A stretch of 64,000 bases of DNA from Larsenimonas rhizosphaerae (GCF_023700005.1 NZ_JAMLJK010000001.1:1967096-2031095), one strand, 5' to 3'. Shown: positions 9,420-20,456, counted from the stretch's first letter. Numbers and translations are program-made. The notes: generated by a model from the letters alone, not told the origin.

Positions 9420-11108
9420 TCAGGAATCCTGCTCCATCTGCTGCTTGATCAGATCGCCGATGGTAGTCGGGCCTGATGCTGTATCAGCAGTGCTGTCCTG
9501 ATCACGCATGGTACGCATGGTCTTGCGCGTATCAGACTGATCCTTCGCCTTGACAGACAGGTTGATGACGCGGTTCTTGCGGTCAACGTTAACGATACGT
9601 GCTTCGACGCTATCGCCTTCGTTCAGCACATTACGTGCGTCTTCAACACGGTCAGCGCTGATTTCAGAAGCCTTCAGCACTGCAACAACATCAGTTGCCA
9701 GCTCGACAAGCGCTTCCTTGGCATCAACTTCAACAACGCGACCCGTTACGAGAGCGCCCTTGTCGTTCACGGCCAGGTACTCGGATACCGGATCGCTTTC
9801 CATCTGCTTGATGCCAAGAGAGATACGCTCACGCTCGGGATCGATGGACAGGATGAGTGCTTCAGCTTCATCACCCTTCTTGTAGTTGCGAACCGCTTCT
9901 TCACCCGTCTCGGACCAGGAAATGTCGGAGAGGTGAACAAGACCGTCGATGCCACCGTCCAGACCGATGAAGATACCGAAATCAGTAATGGACTTGATGG
10001 TACCAGTGACGCGATCGCCCTTGTTGAAGTGCGTGTTGAACTCTTCCCAGGGGTTCGGCGTGCACTGCTTGATACCCAAGGAAATACGACGACGCTCTTC
10101 ATCGATATCAAGAACCATGACACCTACGTCATCACCGACCTGAACAACCTTGGACGGATGAATGTTCTTGTTGGTCCAGTCCATTTCGGATACGTGAACC
10201 AGACCTTCAACGCCTTCTTCCAGCTCGGCAAAGCAGCCGTAGTCGGTCAGATTGGTGACGCGTGCTTCAACACGTGTACCTTCCGGATAGCGCGCCTTGA
10301 TGTTGACCCACGGATCTTCACCCAGCTGCTTGAGACCCAGGGAAACACGGTTACGCTCACGATCGAACTTCAGCACCTTGACGTTGATTTCATCACCAAC
10401 GGCAACGATTTCGCTCGGATGCTTGATACGCTTCCAGGCCATGTCGGTAATGTGCAGGAGGCCATCAACACCACCCAGATCAACAAAGGCGCCGTAGTCA
10501 GTCAGGTTCTTGACGATACCATTGATCTGCTGGCCTTCCTGAAGGGTAGCGAGAAGCGCTTCACGCTCTGCACTGTTTTCAGCTTCCAGAACCGCACGAC
10601 GTGATACAACGACGTTGTTGCGCTTCGGATCAAGCTTGATGACCTTGAACTCAAGTTCCTTGTTTTCAAGGTGAGTCGTGTCACGAACCGGACGAACATC
10701 TACCAGTGAACCCGGCAGGAAGGCACGGATGGAATTGACGTCGACAGTGAAACCGCCCTTGACCTTGCCATTGATGATGCCCTTGACGACAGCATCATCC
10801 TCGAACGCAGCTTCAAGCTCTTTCCAGGCTTCAGCGCGCTTGGCTTTTTCGCGGGACAGACGAGTCTCGCCGAAACCGTCTTCAACGGCTTCCAGAGCGA
10901 CCTTGACTTCATCGCCCACACTAATTGTCAGTTCACCATTGTCGTTTTTGAACTGAGCAGCCGGAATCTGGCCTTCGGATTTCAGACCGGCGTTAACCGT
11001 GATCCAGTCACCGTCAACATCAACCACTGTAGCCATGACAATGGCACCGGGTTCCATGTTGATGTCCTGAAGGGACTGCTCAAATAGTTCAGCAAAACTT
11101 TCGCTCAT
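9420..11108 (-). CDS. rpsA: 30S ribosomal protein S1
   Basis: A 562-aa (E. coli 557) protein with six tandem S1 RNA-binding repeats, recognisable by repeated G-x-V-x-x-(I/L)-x-D-(Y/F)-G-x-F units ([74 protein letters not shown]). S1 brings mRNA to the ribosome. The ATG at 11108 has AGGAAC upstream; an earlier in-frame ATG would extend it without a ribosome-binding site. It follows cmk as in Pseudomonas and E. coli. The 177-bp leader is long enough for the S1 autoregulatory structure known in gammaproteobacteria, but I did not resolve that fold. ihfB, the usual next gene, is absent. Confidence 0.98.
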   Translation of the reverse strand: MSESFAELFEQSLQDINMEPGAIVMATVVDVDGDWITVNAGLKSEGQIPAAQFKNDNGELTISVGDEVKVALEAVEDGFGETRLSREKAKRAEAWKELEAAFEDDAVVKGIINGKVKGGFTVDVNSIRAFLPGSLVDVRPVRDTTHLENKELEFKVIKLDPKRNNVVVSRRAVLEAENSAEREALLATLQEGQQINGIVKNLTDYGAFVDLGGVDGLLHITDMAWKRIKHPSEIVAVGDEINVKVLKFDRERNRVSLGLKQLGEDPWVNIKARYPEGTRVEARVTNLTDYGCFAELEEGVEGLVHVSEMDWTNKNIHPSKVVQVGDDVGVMVLDIDEERRRISLGIKQCTPNPWEEFNTHFNKGDRVTGTIKSITDFGIFIGLDGGIDGLVHLSDISWSETGEEAVRNYKKGDEAEALILSIDPERERISLGIKQMESDPVSEYLAVNDKGALVTGRVVEVDAKEALVELATDVVAVLKASEISADRVEDARNVLNEGDSVEARIVNVDRKNRVINLSVKAKDQSDTRKTMRTMRDQDSTADTASGPTTIGDLIKQQMEQDS

Positions 11109-11285
11109 GATGTTCCTATGTCTCAACGTGAAGCGGCATTAACCGCCTGCTCTCCGCACCACCAGCAAGCACGGGCCAGTATAAAATCCCCGGGAGTGTT
11201 AGCGCTGGTTAGACGTGAACATGTTTTCTGATACGTACATGCTCACCCCATGACACTGTACCGGGGCCTTCGAACAAGGTAGGCG

Positions 11286-11960
11286 TTACGTCAGTTGCCG
11301 CGCCTGGGCAAGGCTCATGACGTGTGACACGACATCCTCGATGGAACTCGACGTGGTATCCAGGACGATGGCATCTTCAGCCGGCACCAGTGGTGACGTA
11401 CTGCGTTCCATGTCCCGGGCATCACGCGTTTGAATCTCTTTCAGAAGATCGGGCAGGCTAGCATGTATGCCTGCCTCCTGCAACTGACGCCACCGGCGCT
11501 GCGCCCGCTCATCGGCGCTGGCGGTCAGGAATATCTTGAGTGCCGCCGTCGGGAAAACCACGGTCCCCATGTCGCGCCCGTCGGCTACCAGCCCCGGTGA
11601 CATGGCGAAATGACGCTGACGATCCAGCAGGGCCTGCCGAACCGATGGCAGGGAAGCCACACGGGAGGCATCACCTCCTGCCTGCTCGGTTCGAATCGCA
11701 CAACTGACATCTTCGCCACCGAGCAGGACACGAGTGGTAGCCTCCTCCGGCTCAAAGGCAATATCGAGAGCCCGAGCGAGCTCAGCTACCCGACCCTCAT
11801 TATCCAGCGCCACCCCCTGCCGGCGACAGGACAGCGCGGCAAGCCGGTAGATGGCACCGGAATCCAGCAAATGCCAGCCAAGTGCTTCGGCCACAAGGCG
11901 GCTGATAGTGCCCTTGCCCGCACCGCCTGGCCCATCGAGCGTAATAACCGGGTAGCTCAT
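11286..11960 (-). CDS. cmk: Cytidylate kinase
   Basis: A 224-aa (d)CMP kinase with the P-loop GPGGAGKGT at residues 10-18, an NMP-binding insert (DSGAIYRLAAL), VADGRDMGTVVFP and the lid (QRRWRQL...RDARDMERSTSPL). Its ATG overlaps the aroA stop by four bases (ATGA), giving translational coupling in the pheA-tyrA/aroA-cmk run. Confidence 0.97.
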   Translation of the reverse strand: MSYPVITLDGPGGAGKGTISRLVAEALGWHLLDSGAIYRLAALSCRRQGVALDNEGRVAELARALDIAFEPEEATTRVLLGGEDVSCAIRTEQAGGDASRVASLPSVRQALLDRQRHFAMSPGLVADGRDMGTVVFPTAALKIFLTASADERAQRRWRQLQEAGIHASLPDLLKEIQTRDARDMERSTSPLVPAEDAIVLDTTSSSIEDVVSHVMSLAQARQLT

Positions 11961-14188
11961 TACGCCTCCTCGGCCTGCACACGCATCCCGATGGATGCTG
12001 ACAGCGACAGAAAATCCGGAAAGGACGTCGCAACGTTTGCGCAGTCATGAATCGTGATGGCTTCACTGGCGCAAAGTGCGGCCACGCTGAACGCCATGGC
12101 AATACGATGATCTCCCAGGCTATCTACCGTACCCCCGCCATACTGACCGCCAACAATATCGATACCATCTTCCAGTACCGTATGCTCAATACCCAGCACG
12201 GCCATCCCATCAGCCATGGCCTGGATACGGTCCGACTCCTTGACCCTAAGCTCTTCGGCGCCGCGCAGACGTGTTTTACCTTCCGCATTGGCAGCGGCGA
12301 TAAACAGAACAGGGAACTCATCAATGGCCAGAGGAACCTGATTCGGGTCGATATCAACACCCTTGAGTGGCGCGTAGCGAACATGAATATCTGCTACCGG
12401 CTCACCCCCGACTTCCCGTTCATTTTCAAGACGCAGGTCAGCACCCATCGCCTGAAGAATGGCAATCACACCGGTACGCGTAGGATTCACACCAACGTGT
12501 TCCAGCACAAGATCTGCGCCAGGAGTAATGGACGCCGCCACCAGGAAAAAGGCAGCAGATGAGATATCTGCCGGCACATCAATCGGCCCACCGGTCATGC
12601 GACCACCACCTGCAAGGCGCGCCTCATTGCCGCTGCGCTCTACCGGATAGCCAAACCCGTTAAGCATCCTTTCCGTATGGTCGCGAGTCGGGGCTGGCTC
12701 GCGCACCCGGGTCTCACCTTCGGCATACATACCTGCCAGCAGAATGCAGGATTTGACCTGTGCGCTTGCCATGGGCAAATCGTAATCCAGCCTTTGAAGC
12801 ACCTGCCCCCCCTTGATACGCAGCGGCGGCCGATCACCCTCGCTCGCCTCGATGTGTGCTCCCATCAGACGCAGCGGATCAACCACCCGCCCCATGGGGC
12901 GACGTGTCAGCGAAGCGTCACCGGTCAGCTCGGTATCAAATGCCTGGCCAGCCAGCAGACCGGCAAAAAGACGCATGGCGGTTCCCGAATTTCCTACATA
13001 CAACGCGCCAGCCGGCGCCTGAAGGCCATGCATACCCACACCATGAATCACGACGCGACCATCATGAGGCCCTTCAATCACCACACCCATTTCGCGAAAT
13101 GCCTGCAGCGTGGCCAGGCTGTCCTCGCCCTCGAGAAACCCGTCGACCTCGGTAACACCGTCAGCCAGCGCCCCAAGCATGATGGACCGATGAGACATCG
13201 ATTTGTCGCCCGGTACGCGAATACGGCCCTGCACATGACCGCCAGCGCTCGCACGATAGGTAATATTGCGTTGTTCCATTGACTGATAGCTCGCTTGATT
13301 CAACAACGTTTCAAAATAATGTCGCGCATGGCTCGCCCGTGAGAAGGCCCCCAGCATGGCATCATCATCGTCCGCCTCGATCGCCTGACGAAGCCGTGAC
13401 ACTCCCTGCTCAAACTCATCGAGCGCGCCCAGCACTGCTGTCTTGTTGGCCCTGAACACATCACGCCACATCACCGGGTCACTACCGGCAATTCGAGTAA
13501 AATCGCGAAATCCGCCCGCGGCATAACGGAAGATGTCCAGTCGCTCATCCTGGCGCGCCAGCGTATCCACCAGCGAGAATGCCAGTAGATGCGGCAGATG
13601 ACTGGTACGGGCAAGCACATCATCGTGGCGCTCAACGCCCATCTCGAGCACATCCGCCCCCAGCCGTTGCCACAACGCATGTACTCTGGCCAGCGCCGAA
13701 CGACAGCTATCTGCCTCTGGTGTCACAATAACCTTGTGACGCTCAAAGAGGCCTGCCTGCGCCGCCGTCACGCCACTGCGCTCGGACCCGGCAATGGGGT
13801 GCCCCAGTATCATGTTCGGCGGTATATATCCAAACACCCGCGCCACCGACTGTCGCACGGCCTGCTTGGTACTACCGACATCCGTTACAACCAGATCATC
13901 GCGCCATAACGGAGCCATGGCTTCCAGCACGGATTCAATGGCAAGCACCGGCACGGCAATAACCACCAGCGTTGCCTGGGGAATCAGCTCATCAAGCGGT
14001 CCACTGCCATCGATGATCCCCATCGACAGACCGGTCTGAACATCAGCCTCGCGCCGGTCACTTGCCAGCACGCGCCCACCAAAACCGACAGCCTTCAGAC
14101 CGGCCGCCACCGAAGCCCCCATCAGTCCCAGCCCGATGACAAGCACGGTTTCCCGGTCGAGTGCACTCGCTGGCACAAAGGCTGTCAC
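11960..14188 (-). CDS. Fused prephenate/arogenate dehydrogenase and EPSP synthase
   Basis: A 742-aa two-enzyme protein of aromatic amino acid synthesis. Residues ~1-300 are a TyrA-type dehydrogenase: Rossmann start LVIGLGLMGASVAAGL, VTDVGSTKQAV, GHPIAGSERSGV. Residues ~310-742 are 3-phosphoshikimate 1-carboxyvinyltransferase (AroA): PGDKSMSHRSIMLGALADG, the family signature YVGNSGTAMRLFAGLLAG, and RVKESDRIQAMADGM with GDHRIAMAF. The fusion is known in Pseudomonas and relatives. No stop or frameshift separates the halves. It overlaps pheA upstream and cmk downstream by four bases each. P. aeruginosa has a hisC gene between pheA and tyrA; here it is missing. Confidence 0.95.
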   Translation of the reverse strand: MTAFVPASALDRETVLVIGLGLMGASVAAGLKAVGFGGRVLASDRREADVQTGLSMGIIDGSGPLDELIPQATLVVIAVPVLAIESVLEAMAPLWRDDLVVTDVGSTKQAVRQSVARVFGYIPPNMILGHPIAGSERSGVTAAQAGLFERHKVIVTPEADSCRSALARVHALWQRLGADVLEMGVERHDDVLARTSHLPHLLAFSLVDTLARQDERLDIFRYAAGGFRDFTRIAGSDPVMWRDVFRANKTAVLGALDEFEQGVSRLRQAIEADDDDAMLGAFSRASHARHYFETLLNQASYQSMEQRNITYRASAGGHVQGRIRVPGDKSMSHRSIMLGALADGVTEVDGFLEGEDSLATLQAFREMGVVIEGPHDGRVVIHGVGMHGLQAPAGALYVGNSGTAMRLFAGLLAGQAFDTELTGDASLTRRPMGRVVDPLRLMGAHIEASEGDRPPLRIKGGQVLQRLDYDLPMASAQVKSCILLAGMYAEGETRVREPAPTRDHTERMLNGFGYPVERSGNEARLAGGGRMTGGPIDVPADISSAAFFLVAASITPGADLVLEHVGVNPTRTGVIAILQAMGADLRLENEREVGGEPVADIHVRYAPLKGVDIDPNQVPLAIDEFPVLFIAAANAEGKTRLRGAEELRVKESDRIQAMADGMAVLGIEHTVLEDGIDIVGGQYGGGTVDSLGDHRIAMAFSVAALCASEAITIHDCANVATSFPDFLSLSASIGMRVQAEEA

Positions 14189-15297
14189 AACACCCCCACC
14201 GGATAGGACCCCAGCACCTTGAGTTCGGCAGCACAGGCCTGAGCCTCATCCAGAGCAGCCCGGACCTTTTCATCATTCTGGTGCCCCTTGAAGTCTATGA
14301 AAAAGACATAGCTCCAGGCGCCATTGCGGGAAGGCCGACTCTCGAGACGAGTCATGTCGATGCCATGGCGCTGGAAAGGCTCCAGCAGATCATGCAGTAC
14401 ACCGGGCTTGTTCCGCATCGCGGCCACAATGGATGTCTTGTCGTCACCGCTCGGTGGTACATCGTGGGTTCCGATGATCAGGAAACGGGTTGAATTGTCC
14501 GGCTGGTCCTCGATCTTTTCAGCTACCCGCTCAAGCCCGTAGCGTTTGGCCGCCATGTCTCCGGCGATGGCGGCACTATGCCATTCGCTTTTCACCAGGC
14601 GCGCGGCTTCAGCATTGGACGACACGGCAATACGCTCGGCGTGCGGATAATGAGCATCAAGCCATTTACGGCATTGAGCGAGCGACTGGCTGTGCGAGTA
14701 AATACGAGAGATCTGATCCCGCCGCGTACGTTCGGAAACCAGCAGATGCTGGTGAATCCGCAGAACGACTTCACCGTTGATCTTGAGCGATGGCGAGGCA
14801 GCCATGAACGAGTCCAGCGTGTGGCTGACGATACCTTCAGTGGAGTTTTCCACCGGCACGACCCCGTAATGGGTCGCACCAGCCTCAACCTCACGGAAGA
14901 CTTCATCGATGGCATTGGTGGACACATGCACTGCACTGCCCCCGAAGTGTTTCAGGGCAGCCTGCTCGGTAAAGGTACCTTCCGGCCCCAGATAAGCCAC
15001 GCGCACCGGCTGCTCAAGCGCCAGACAGGACGACATGATTTCGCGGAAAAGGCGCGCCATTTCCTCGTTGCTGAGCGGCCCCTGGTTGAGCTCCATGATC
15101 CGACGCAACACTCCTGCTTCCCGCTCGGGACGATAAAAGATGGCATCGGGGTTTTCAGCCAGCTTGACGTTGGCCACGTCCTGCGCACAGCGGGCGCGCT
15201 CACTGATCAGATTCAGAATATCCTGATCGAGCCGATCAATACGCTGCCGAAGCGTGTCCAGCGTCTCGCTATCCTGTGAAGGCATGTGATCCGACAT
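14185..15297 (-). CDS. pheA: Bifunctional chorismate mutase / prephenate dehydratase
   Basis: A 370-aa P-protein. Residues ~10-95 are an AroQ chorismate mutase (LRQRIDRLDQDILNLISERARCAQDVANVK), ~98-280 are prephenate dehydratase (VAYLGPEGTFTEQAA, PVENSTEGIVSHTLD, and the NSTRFLIIG motif), and ~285-370 are an ACT regulatory domain with the phenylalanine-binding LESRPSRNGAWSYVFFID. AAGGG precedes the ATG at 15297. The serC stop is 5 bp away, and the gene overlaps tyrA/aroA. No Phe-rich leader peptide was seen. Confidence 0.97.
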   Translation of the reverse strand: MSDHMPSQDSETLDTLRQRIDRLDQDILNLISERARCAQDVANVKLAENPDAIFYRPEREAGVLRRIMELNQGPLSNEEMARLFREIMSSCLALEQPVRVAYLGPEGTFTEQAALKHFGGSAVHVSTNAIDEVFREVEAGATHYGVVPVENSTEGIVSHTLDSFMAASPSLKINGEVVLRIHQHLLVSERTRRDQISRIYSHSQSLAQCRKWLDAHYPHAERIAVSSNAEAARLVKSEWHSAAIAGDMAAKRYGLERVAEKIEDQPDNSTRFLIIGTHDVPPSGDDKTSIVAAMRNKPGVLHDLLEPFQRHGIDMTRLESRPSRNGAWSYVFFIDFKGHQNDEKVRAALDEAQACAAELKVLGSYPVGVL

Positions 15298-15302
15298 ACG
15301 GT

Positions 15303-16388
15303 TTACCCTTTCCAGTGACGTTGTTCAAAGGCTGCCATGAAATCTACCAGCGCATCCACGCCTTCTTCCGGCATGGCGTTGTAAATGCTGGCCCGCATGC
15401 CACCCACACTGCGATGCCCTTTCAGCGTCAACAGTCCTGCAGCTTCACTTTCCCGCAGGAAAGGATCATTCAGAGCCTCATCCTTCAACGTGAACGGTAT
15501 ATTCATGATGGAGCGACTACCCACAGCAATCGGGTTGTCATAAAGGCGACTACCATCGATGGCACGATACACCTTCTCTGCCTTCCGGCGATTGACGACA
15601 GCCATTGCCTCTACTCCGCCCTGCTCCTTCAGCCACTCAAAGACCAGACCGGCAAGGTACCAGGCATAGGTAGGGGGAGTGTTATACATCGAGCCGTTTT
15701 CAGCCATGACCTTCCAGGACAACATGGACGGAATGCTGTCCTGCGCCTGCTCCAGAAGATCATTACGCACAATCACCAGAGTCAGGCCGGCCGGGCCGAT
15801 ATTTTTCTGGGCGCCGGCATAGATCACGCCATAGCGGGAAATATCCAGCGGGACAGATAGAATGGAAGACGACATGTCACAGACCAGAGGTACATTCACC
15901 TCGGGCAGGCGATCAAACTGAACACCGCCGATGGTCTCGTTATCGGTAAAGTGCAGATAGGCCGCATCATCGCTGAGCTGGATGCTGTCCGACGCCGGCG
16001 TGGCCGTATAGCCATTGGACTTGCTGCCTCCAGCAAGGTGCGCCCCTGTCAGGCGCTCGGCTTCAGCCATCGCCTTGCGCGACCAGATGCCGGTATCAAG
16101 AAAGTTGGGCGTACCGCCCCTGCCGGTCAGGTTAAGCGCACTGGCCGAGAACTGCGTTGCCGCGCCACCCTGCATGAACAGCACACTATAATTGTCCGGC
16201 ACCCCAAGAAGGTCGCGGAAATCCGCTTCGGCCTTTTCTGCAATTGCCATGTAATCGCTGCTGCGATGGCTCATCTCCATCACGGAAAGCCCCTTCCCAC
16301 GATAATCGAGCATCTCGGATTGAGCGCGCTCAAGTACCGCGAGAGGCAGCGTGGCCGGGCCTGAACAGAAATTATAGTGTCGAGTCAT
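15303..16388 (-). CDS. serC: Phosphoserine aminotransferase
   Basis: A 361-aa PLP enzyme of serine (and pyridoxine) biosynthesis. It has NFCSGPATLP at the N-terminus and the PLP-lysine segment YAGAQKNIGPAGL. The ATG at 16388 was chosen over an upstream in-frame one because AAGGA precedes it and conserved sequence starts there. It lies between gyrA and pheA as in Pseudomonas. A hairpin-rich spacer separates it from gyrA. Confidence 0.97.
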   Translation of the reverse strand: MTRHYNFCSGPATLPLAVLERAQSEMLDYRGKGLSVMEMSHRSSDYMAIAEKAEADFRDLLGVPDNYSVLFMQGGAATQFSASALNLTGRGGTPNFLDTGIWSRKAMAEAERLTGAHLAGGSKSNGYTATPASDSIQLSDDAAYLHFTDNETIGGVQFDRLPEVNVPLVCDMSSSILSVPLDISRYGVIYAGAQKNIGPAGLTLVIVRNDLLEQAQDSIPSMLSWKVMAENGSMYNTPPTYAWYLAGLVFEWLKEQGGVEAMAVVNRRKAEKVYRAIDGSRLYDNPIAVGSRSIMNIPFTLKDEALNDPFLRESEAAGLLTLKGHRSVGGMRASIYNAMPEEGVDALVDFMAAFEQRHWKG

Positions 16389-16409
16389 CTGACGTGCGTC
16401 CTTCAAACC

Positions 16410-16535
16410 GGGAGGGCACGGCGGCCCTCCCCTGTAACGGAAGCAATGCAGGTCACGGACCTGCATTGCAGATCAAGTTAATACACGTGCCCGATGCACG
16501 GTGCCCAACAGCGCCTCGGGAAATAGCCCCGAGGC
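16410..16535. repeat. Three inverted repeats in the gyrA-serC spacer
   Basis: Three perfect stems occur in 126 bp: 16410-16431 (GGGAGGGC / GCCCTCCC), 16443-16469 (12-bp arms GCAATGCAGGTC / GACCTGCATTGC, 3-nt loop) and 16513-16535 (GCCTCGGG / CCCGAGGC, six bases after the gyrA stop). None has a proper T-tract. They may act as attenuating terminators, as processing or stability elements at the gyrA 3' end, or as serC leader structure. Confidence 0.6.
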
Positions 16536-16541
16536 AAACCA

Positions 16542-19256
16542 TCAGTCATCCGCGTCAGGAGTGTCCATCGAGGATTGCTCATAAACCGAAGTATCAGCCT
16601 GTTCTTCCGACTCGATCGTCTCGCTTGACGGCTCTTCAACATCCAGCTCGTCCAGGCGCACGGTGGACACGAGCTGCTCATCGGTCGCCGTACGAATCAG
16701 GGTAACCCCCTGAGTGTTTCTGGAGCTGATCGAGACCTCACTGACACGCGTACGTACCAGGGTACCGCGATTGGTGATCATCATCATCTCGTCCTGCTCC
16801 GCCACCTGAATGGCTGCGACCAGAGCGCCGTTTCGCTCCGAGGTCTGCATGGCAATCACGCCCTGCCCGCCTCGACCCCGCAACGGAAACTCCTCAAGAC
16901 GAGTGCGCTTGCCATAACCGTTTTCAGATGCGGTCAGGATATAAATCTGCTCGGACTGGCCATCCTGCGCTGACGGTACGGCTACCGTTTCATCAGCATC
17001 CTCGGCGTCTGCAGCAGCATCAATAACCGTGGAGCCCGGGATAATCAGGCTGATCACTCGAGCATCACCCAGCAGTCGCATACCACGCACACCGCGTGCG
17101 GTACGACCCATGGCGCGGACATCGTTTTCATCGAAGCGAATGGCCTTGCCATTGGAGGAGCACAGAATGGCATGATCACTGCCCGAAGTAATGGACGCGC
17201 CGACCAGCCGATCACCGTCTTCAAGGTCCAGGGCAATCAGCCCGGAACTGCGTGGCCGGGAGAACTGGTCCAGCGTGGTGCGCTTGACCGTACCGTTGGC
17301 CGTGGCAAAGAAGATATAGCTGTCTTCGCGGTATTCACGCACCGGCAGTATGGCCGTAATCCACTCGCCATCATCCAGCGGCAGCAGGTTGACCATGGGA
17401 CGACCGCGCGAACCACGACTTGCCTGAGGCATTTCGTAGACCTTGAGCCAGTACACCTTGCCACGATCCGAAAACAGTAGAACCGTATCGTGTGTGGAAG
17501 CCACCAGCAGGTGCTCGATCACATCTTCGTTTTTCATGACCGTGGCCGACTTGCCGCGCCCGCCACGCTTCTGAGCCTGATAATCCGACAGCGGCTGCGT
17601 CTTGACGTAGCCGGAGCGGGACATGGTCACGACCATATCCTCTTCGTTGATCAGGTCTTCGATGGTGAGATCAAGCCGGCTCGTCTGGATTTCCGTACGC
17701 CGCTCATCACCATACTGGGCCCGGACAGCTTCTAGCTCCTCACGGATGACTTCCATCAACCGGTCAGCAGAGGCCAGAATGCGGGTAAGCTCGGCAATAC
17801 GGTCAAGGATGGTCTTGTATTCATCCAGCAGCTTTTCGGTTTCAAGACCGGTCAGGCGGTGAAGGCGAAGCTCGAGGATGGCCTGCGCCTGAACCGGAGT
17901 AAGCCGGTATTCGGTGCGGCTGTCGGAAAGACCGAACCCGGGCGGCATGTCATCCGGCTCACAGGCCGATGCACCGGCGCGGTCGAGCATGTCAAGCACC
18001 TGCCCCGGCGACCAGACGGCTGCAATCAGCTTCTCCTTCGCCTCTGAAGCCGATGGCGAGGCCTTGATCATCTCGATGACACTGTCGATGTTTGAAATGG
18101 CAACAGTCAGGCCCTCAAGGATATGCCCCCGGTCCTTCGCCTTTCTAAGTTCAAACAACGTACGGCGGGTCACCACCTCACGACGGTGACGGATGAATGC
18201 CTCAAGCATCTGCTTGAGGTTCAGGGTACGGGGCTGTCCGTTATCCAGCGCCACCACGTTGATGCCGAATACGGTCTGAAGCTGCGTCTGTGCAAACAGG
18301 TTATTGACGATGACATCGCCACTTTCGCCCCGCTTGGCTTCAATCACGACGCGCAGGCCATCCTTGTCAGACTCATCACGCAGCTCGGCAATGCCCTCGA
18401 TGCGTTTTTCCTTGACCAGTTCGGCAATCTTTTCGATCAGACGTGCCTTGTTGACCTGGTAAGGCAGCTCGGTGATCACGATATGATCGCGCCCGGTCTT
18501 TTCGTGATACTCAACGGTGTGGCGTGCACGCACATAGATTCGACCACGTCCGGTGCGGTATGCATCGATGATACCAGCGCGGCCATTGATGATGGCTCCT
18601 GTCGGAAAATCAGGGCCGGGAATATATTCCATGAGGTCATCAATGGTGAGCTCATGGTTATCAATCAGGGCCAGACAGGCATCCACGACTTCCGTCATGT
18701 TATGCGGCGGCACATTGGTCGCCATGCCGACAGCAATGCCCGAGGCACCGTTGACCAGCAGATTGGGCACCCGTGTCGGCAGTACGGCGGGAATGCGCTC
18801 GGTACCGTCGTAGTTGTCGACCCAGTCAACCGTTTCCTTTTCCAGGTCGGAAAGAAGTTCGTGGGACAGACGCGCCATGCGTACTTCGGTATAACGCATG
18901 GCCGCGGCACTATCGCCGTCGATCGACCCGAAGTTCCCCTGGCCATCGACCAGCACGTAGCGCATCGAGAAGGTCTGCGCCATACGCACGATCGTGTCGT
19001 AGACGGCGCTGTCACCGTGCGGGTGATACTTACCGATCACATCCCCTACTACACGTGCAGACTTCTTGTAAGCCTTGTTCCAGTCATTACCCAGCTCGTG
19101 CATGGCAAACAGAACACGGCGGTGAACCGGCTTGAGGCCATCGCGCACATCAGGCAGGGCCCTCCCGATAATGACACTCATCGCATAATCAAGGTACGAC
19201 TGCTTGAGCTCATCCTCGATATTGACTGGCAGAATTTCTCTGGCGATCTCACCCAT
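16542..19256 (-). CDS. gyrA: DNA gyrase subunit A
   Basis: A 904-aa type IIA topoisomerase subunit. Catalytic Tyr122 (AMRYTE) is present, and the quinolone-determining segment keeps Ser83 and Asp87 ([10 protein letters not shown]), the susceptible-type residues in E. coli numbering. The GyrA box QKRGGRGKS and C-terminal beta-pinwheel repeats follow. Compared with E. coli (875 aa) there is a short acidic insert ([10 protein letters not shown]) in the pinwheel and a long acidic Glu/Asp/Ser tail. Its promoter must lie in the ~270 bp shared with divergent rdgC. Confidence 0.98.
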   Translation of the reverse strand: MGEIAREILPVNIEDELKQSYLDYAMSVIIGRALPDVRDGLKPVHRRVLFAMHELGNDWNKAYKKSARVVGDVIGKYHPHGDSAVYDTIVRMAQTFSMRYVLVDGQGNFGSIDGDSAAAMRYTEVRMARLSHELLSDLEKETVDWVDNYDGTERIPAVLPTRVPNLLVNGASGIAVGMATNVPPHNMTEVVDACLALIDNHELTIDDLMEYIPGPDFPTGAIINGRAGIIDAYRTGRGRIYVRARHTVEYHEKTGRDHIVITELPYQVNKARLIEKIAELVKEKRIEGIAELRDESDKDGLRVVIEAKRGESGDVIVNNLFAQTQLQTVFGINVVALDNGQPRTLNLKQMLEAFIRHRREVVTRRTLFELRKAKDRGHILEGLTVAISNIDSVIEMIKASPSASEAKEKLIAAVWSPGQVLDMLDRAGASACEPDDMPPGFGLSDSRTEYRLTPVQAQAILELRLHRLTGLETEKLLDEYKTILDRIAELTRILASADRLMEVIREELEAVRAQYGDERRTEIQTSRLDLTIEDLINEEDMVVTMSRSGYVKTQPLSDYQAQKRGGRGKSATVMKNEDVIEHLLVASTHDTVLLFSDRGKVYWLKVYEMPQASRGSRGRPMVNLLPLDDGEWITAILPVREYREDSYIFFATANGTVKRTTLDQFSRPRSSGLIALDLEDGDRLVGASITSGSDHAILCSSNGKAIRFDENDVRAMGRTARGVRGMRLLGDARVISLIIPGSTVIDAAADAEDADETVAVPSAQDGQSEQIYILTASENGYGKRTRLEEFPLRGRGGQGVIAMQTSERNGALVAAIQVAEQDEMMMITNRGTLVRTRVSEVSISSRNTQGVTLIRTATDEQLVSTVRLDELDVEEPSSETIESEEQADTSVYEQSSMDTPDADD

Positions 19257-19526
19257 GGGTCGTCGAATCCTTTATACAGCGTTCGGCAGGCGCAGCACCG
19301 CAAGCTAGGGCTCACACAGTAAGCTGGCTGCCTGGTAACATGATCTCGTCACGGCACAACGTCTACCGACGCCCAAGACGGTTGGCAAACGCGACGAGTG
19401 TATCATATTCGAAGGTCGTGGCGGCACGCTCGCGTTGCGACGTATGGATCATCTTCGGCAAACCACAACGCTGGCCGAGCGCGCTTTCCTTCGACATAAT
19501 ATGGCGCTCTCAAAGGGAAGGTCATC

Positions 19527-20456
19527 ATGTGGTTCAAGCATTTACATCTTTATCGCCTGCATGACGAGCAGGTTATACCGCTCGACGCGCTGGAAGACGC
19601 CCTCGACGCTCAGGCCTTCAGGCCGGTGGGGCCCCACGAAGCCAAACGCGCCGGCTGGTCTTGTCCGGCAGGTCGTCACGGCCGCTCGCTGGTACACGAA
19701 ATTCAGGGCCATCGCCTGCTGACACTTAGCCGTCAGGAGCGCCTGCTGCCCTCATCAGTGGTCAAGGAACTGCTGGAAGAGCGTTGCCTTGAGCAGGAAG
19801 CTCGTCAGGGATACGCCGTCACACGCCGTGACAGGCTTGCCATCAAGGAAAAGCTGGTAGAGGAACTGTTGCCCCAGGCCTTCACCCGATCTACCCGGAT
19901 CGATGTCTGGTGGGATACACGACGCCGTTTGATCGGCGTGCACTGCGCCAGCGTCAAGCGGGCCGAAGACACCCTTGACGTGCTCCGCCAGTCCCTGGGC
20001 AGCCTCAAGGTCACGCCCGTGACCGTTTCGATACCGCCAGGCAGGACCATGACGGAGTGGCTAACCAAACCTGAAACTCGCCCGGACACCCTGCTGCTGG
20101 GCGATCAGATCGAGTTGCGCGCTGCCAGCGAGGAAGAAGGGGTATTCCGCGGCCGCCAGGTCGATCTCGAGGGCGAGGAAGTGCAGGCAGCGCTCGATGC
20201 CGGCCGACGCGTCAGCCAGCTTCGGCTGTCCACGGAAGGCCAGATGAGTTTCACGCTTCATGAGGATCTTGCCATCAAGTCCATTCGTTTCAGCGATAAC
20301 CTGGTGGATGAGGCCAATGACAGTACGGACGATGAAGATCCGATCCTCAAGCTCGATACCGAGTTCTCACTGATGGCCCATACCCTGACTTCCACACTCG
20401 GCCAGCTGATAGACTGGCTGGGCGGTGAAACAGAGACACCTCCTGCCACGCCATGA
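19527..20456 (+). CDS. rdgC: Recombination-associated protein RdgC
   Basis: A 309-aa protein beginning MWFKHLHLYRL, like the RdgC family (~300 aa), a ring-shaped non-specific DNA-binding protein that restrains RecA. GGAAGG precedes the ATG at a good distance. Its stop overlaps the ATG of the following acyltransferase, so the two are co-transcribed. Confidence 0.93.
   Translation: MWFKHLHLYRLHDEQVIPLDALEDALDAQAFRPVGPHEAKRAGWSCPAGRHGRSLVHEIQGHRLLTLSRQERLLPSSVVKELLEERCLEQEARQGYAVTRRDRLAIKEKLVEELLPQAFTRSTRIDVWWDTRRRLIGVHCASVKRAEDTLDVLRQSLGSLKVTPVTVSIPPGRTMTEWLTKPETRPDTLLLGDQIELRAASEEEGVFRGRQVDLEGEEVQAALDAGRRVSQLRLSTEGQMSFTLHEDLAIKSIRFSDNLVDEANDSTDDEDPILKLDTEFSLMAHTLTSTLGQLIDWLGGETETPPATP

Noticed and set aside
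9420-11285. ihfB downstream of rpsA, or a mapped S1 autoregulatory leader fold
   Set aside because: ihfB is not here (rnt is convergent). The leader length fits but I could not establish the three-hairpin fold by eye.
16600-19256. Quinolone-resistance substitutions in gyrA
   Set aside because: Ser83 and Asp87 are the susceptible-type residues.
18123-19322. A ~400-codon open frame antisense to gyrA
   Set aside because: It lies wholly opposite a clear gyrA, has no domain features, and its His/Arg/Gln-rich composition is that expected from the complement of a GC-rich gene.
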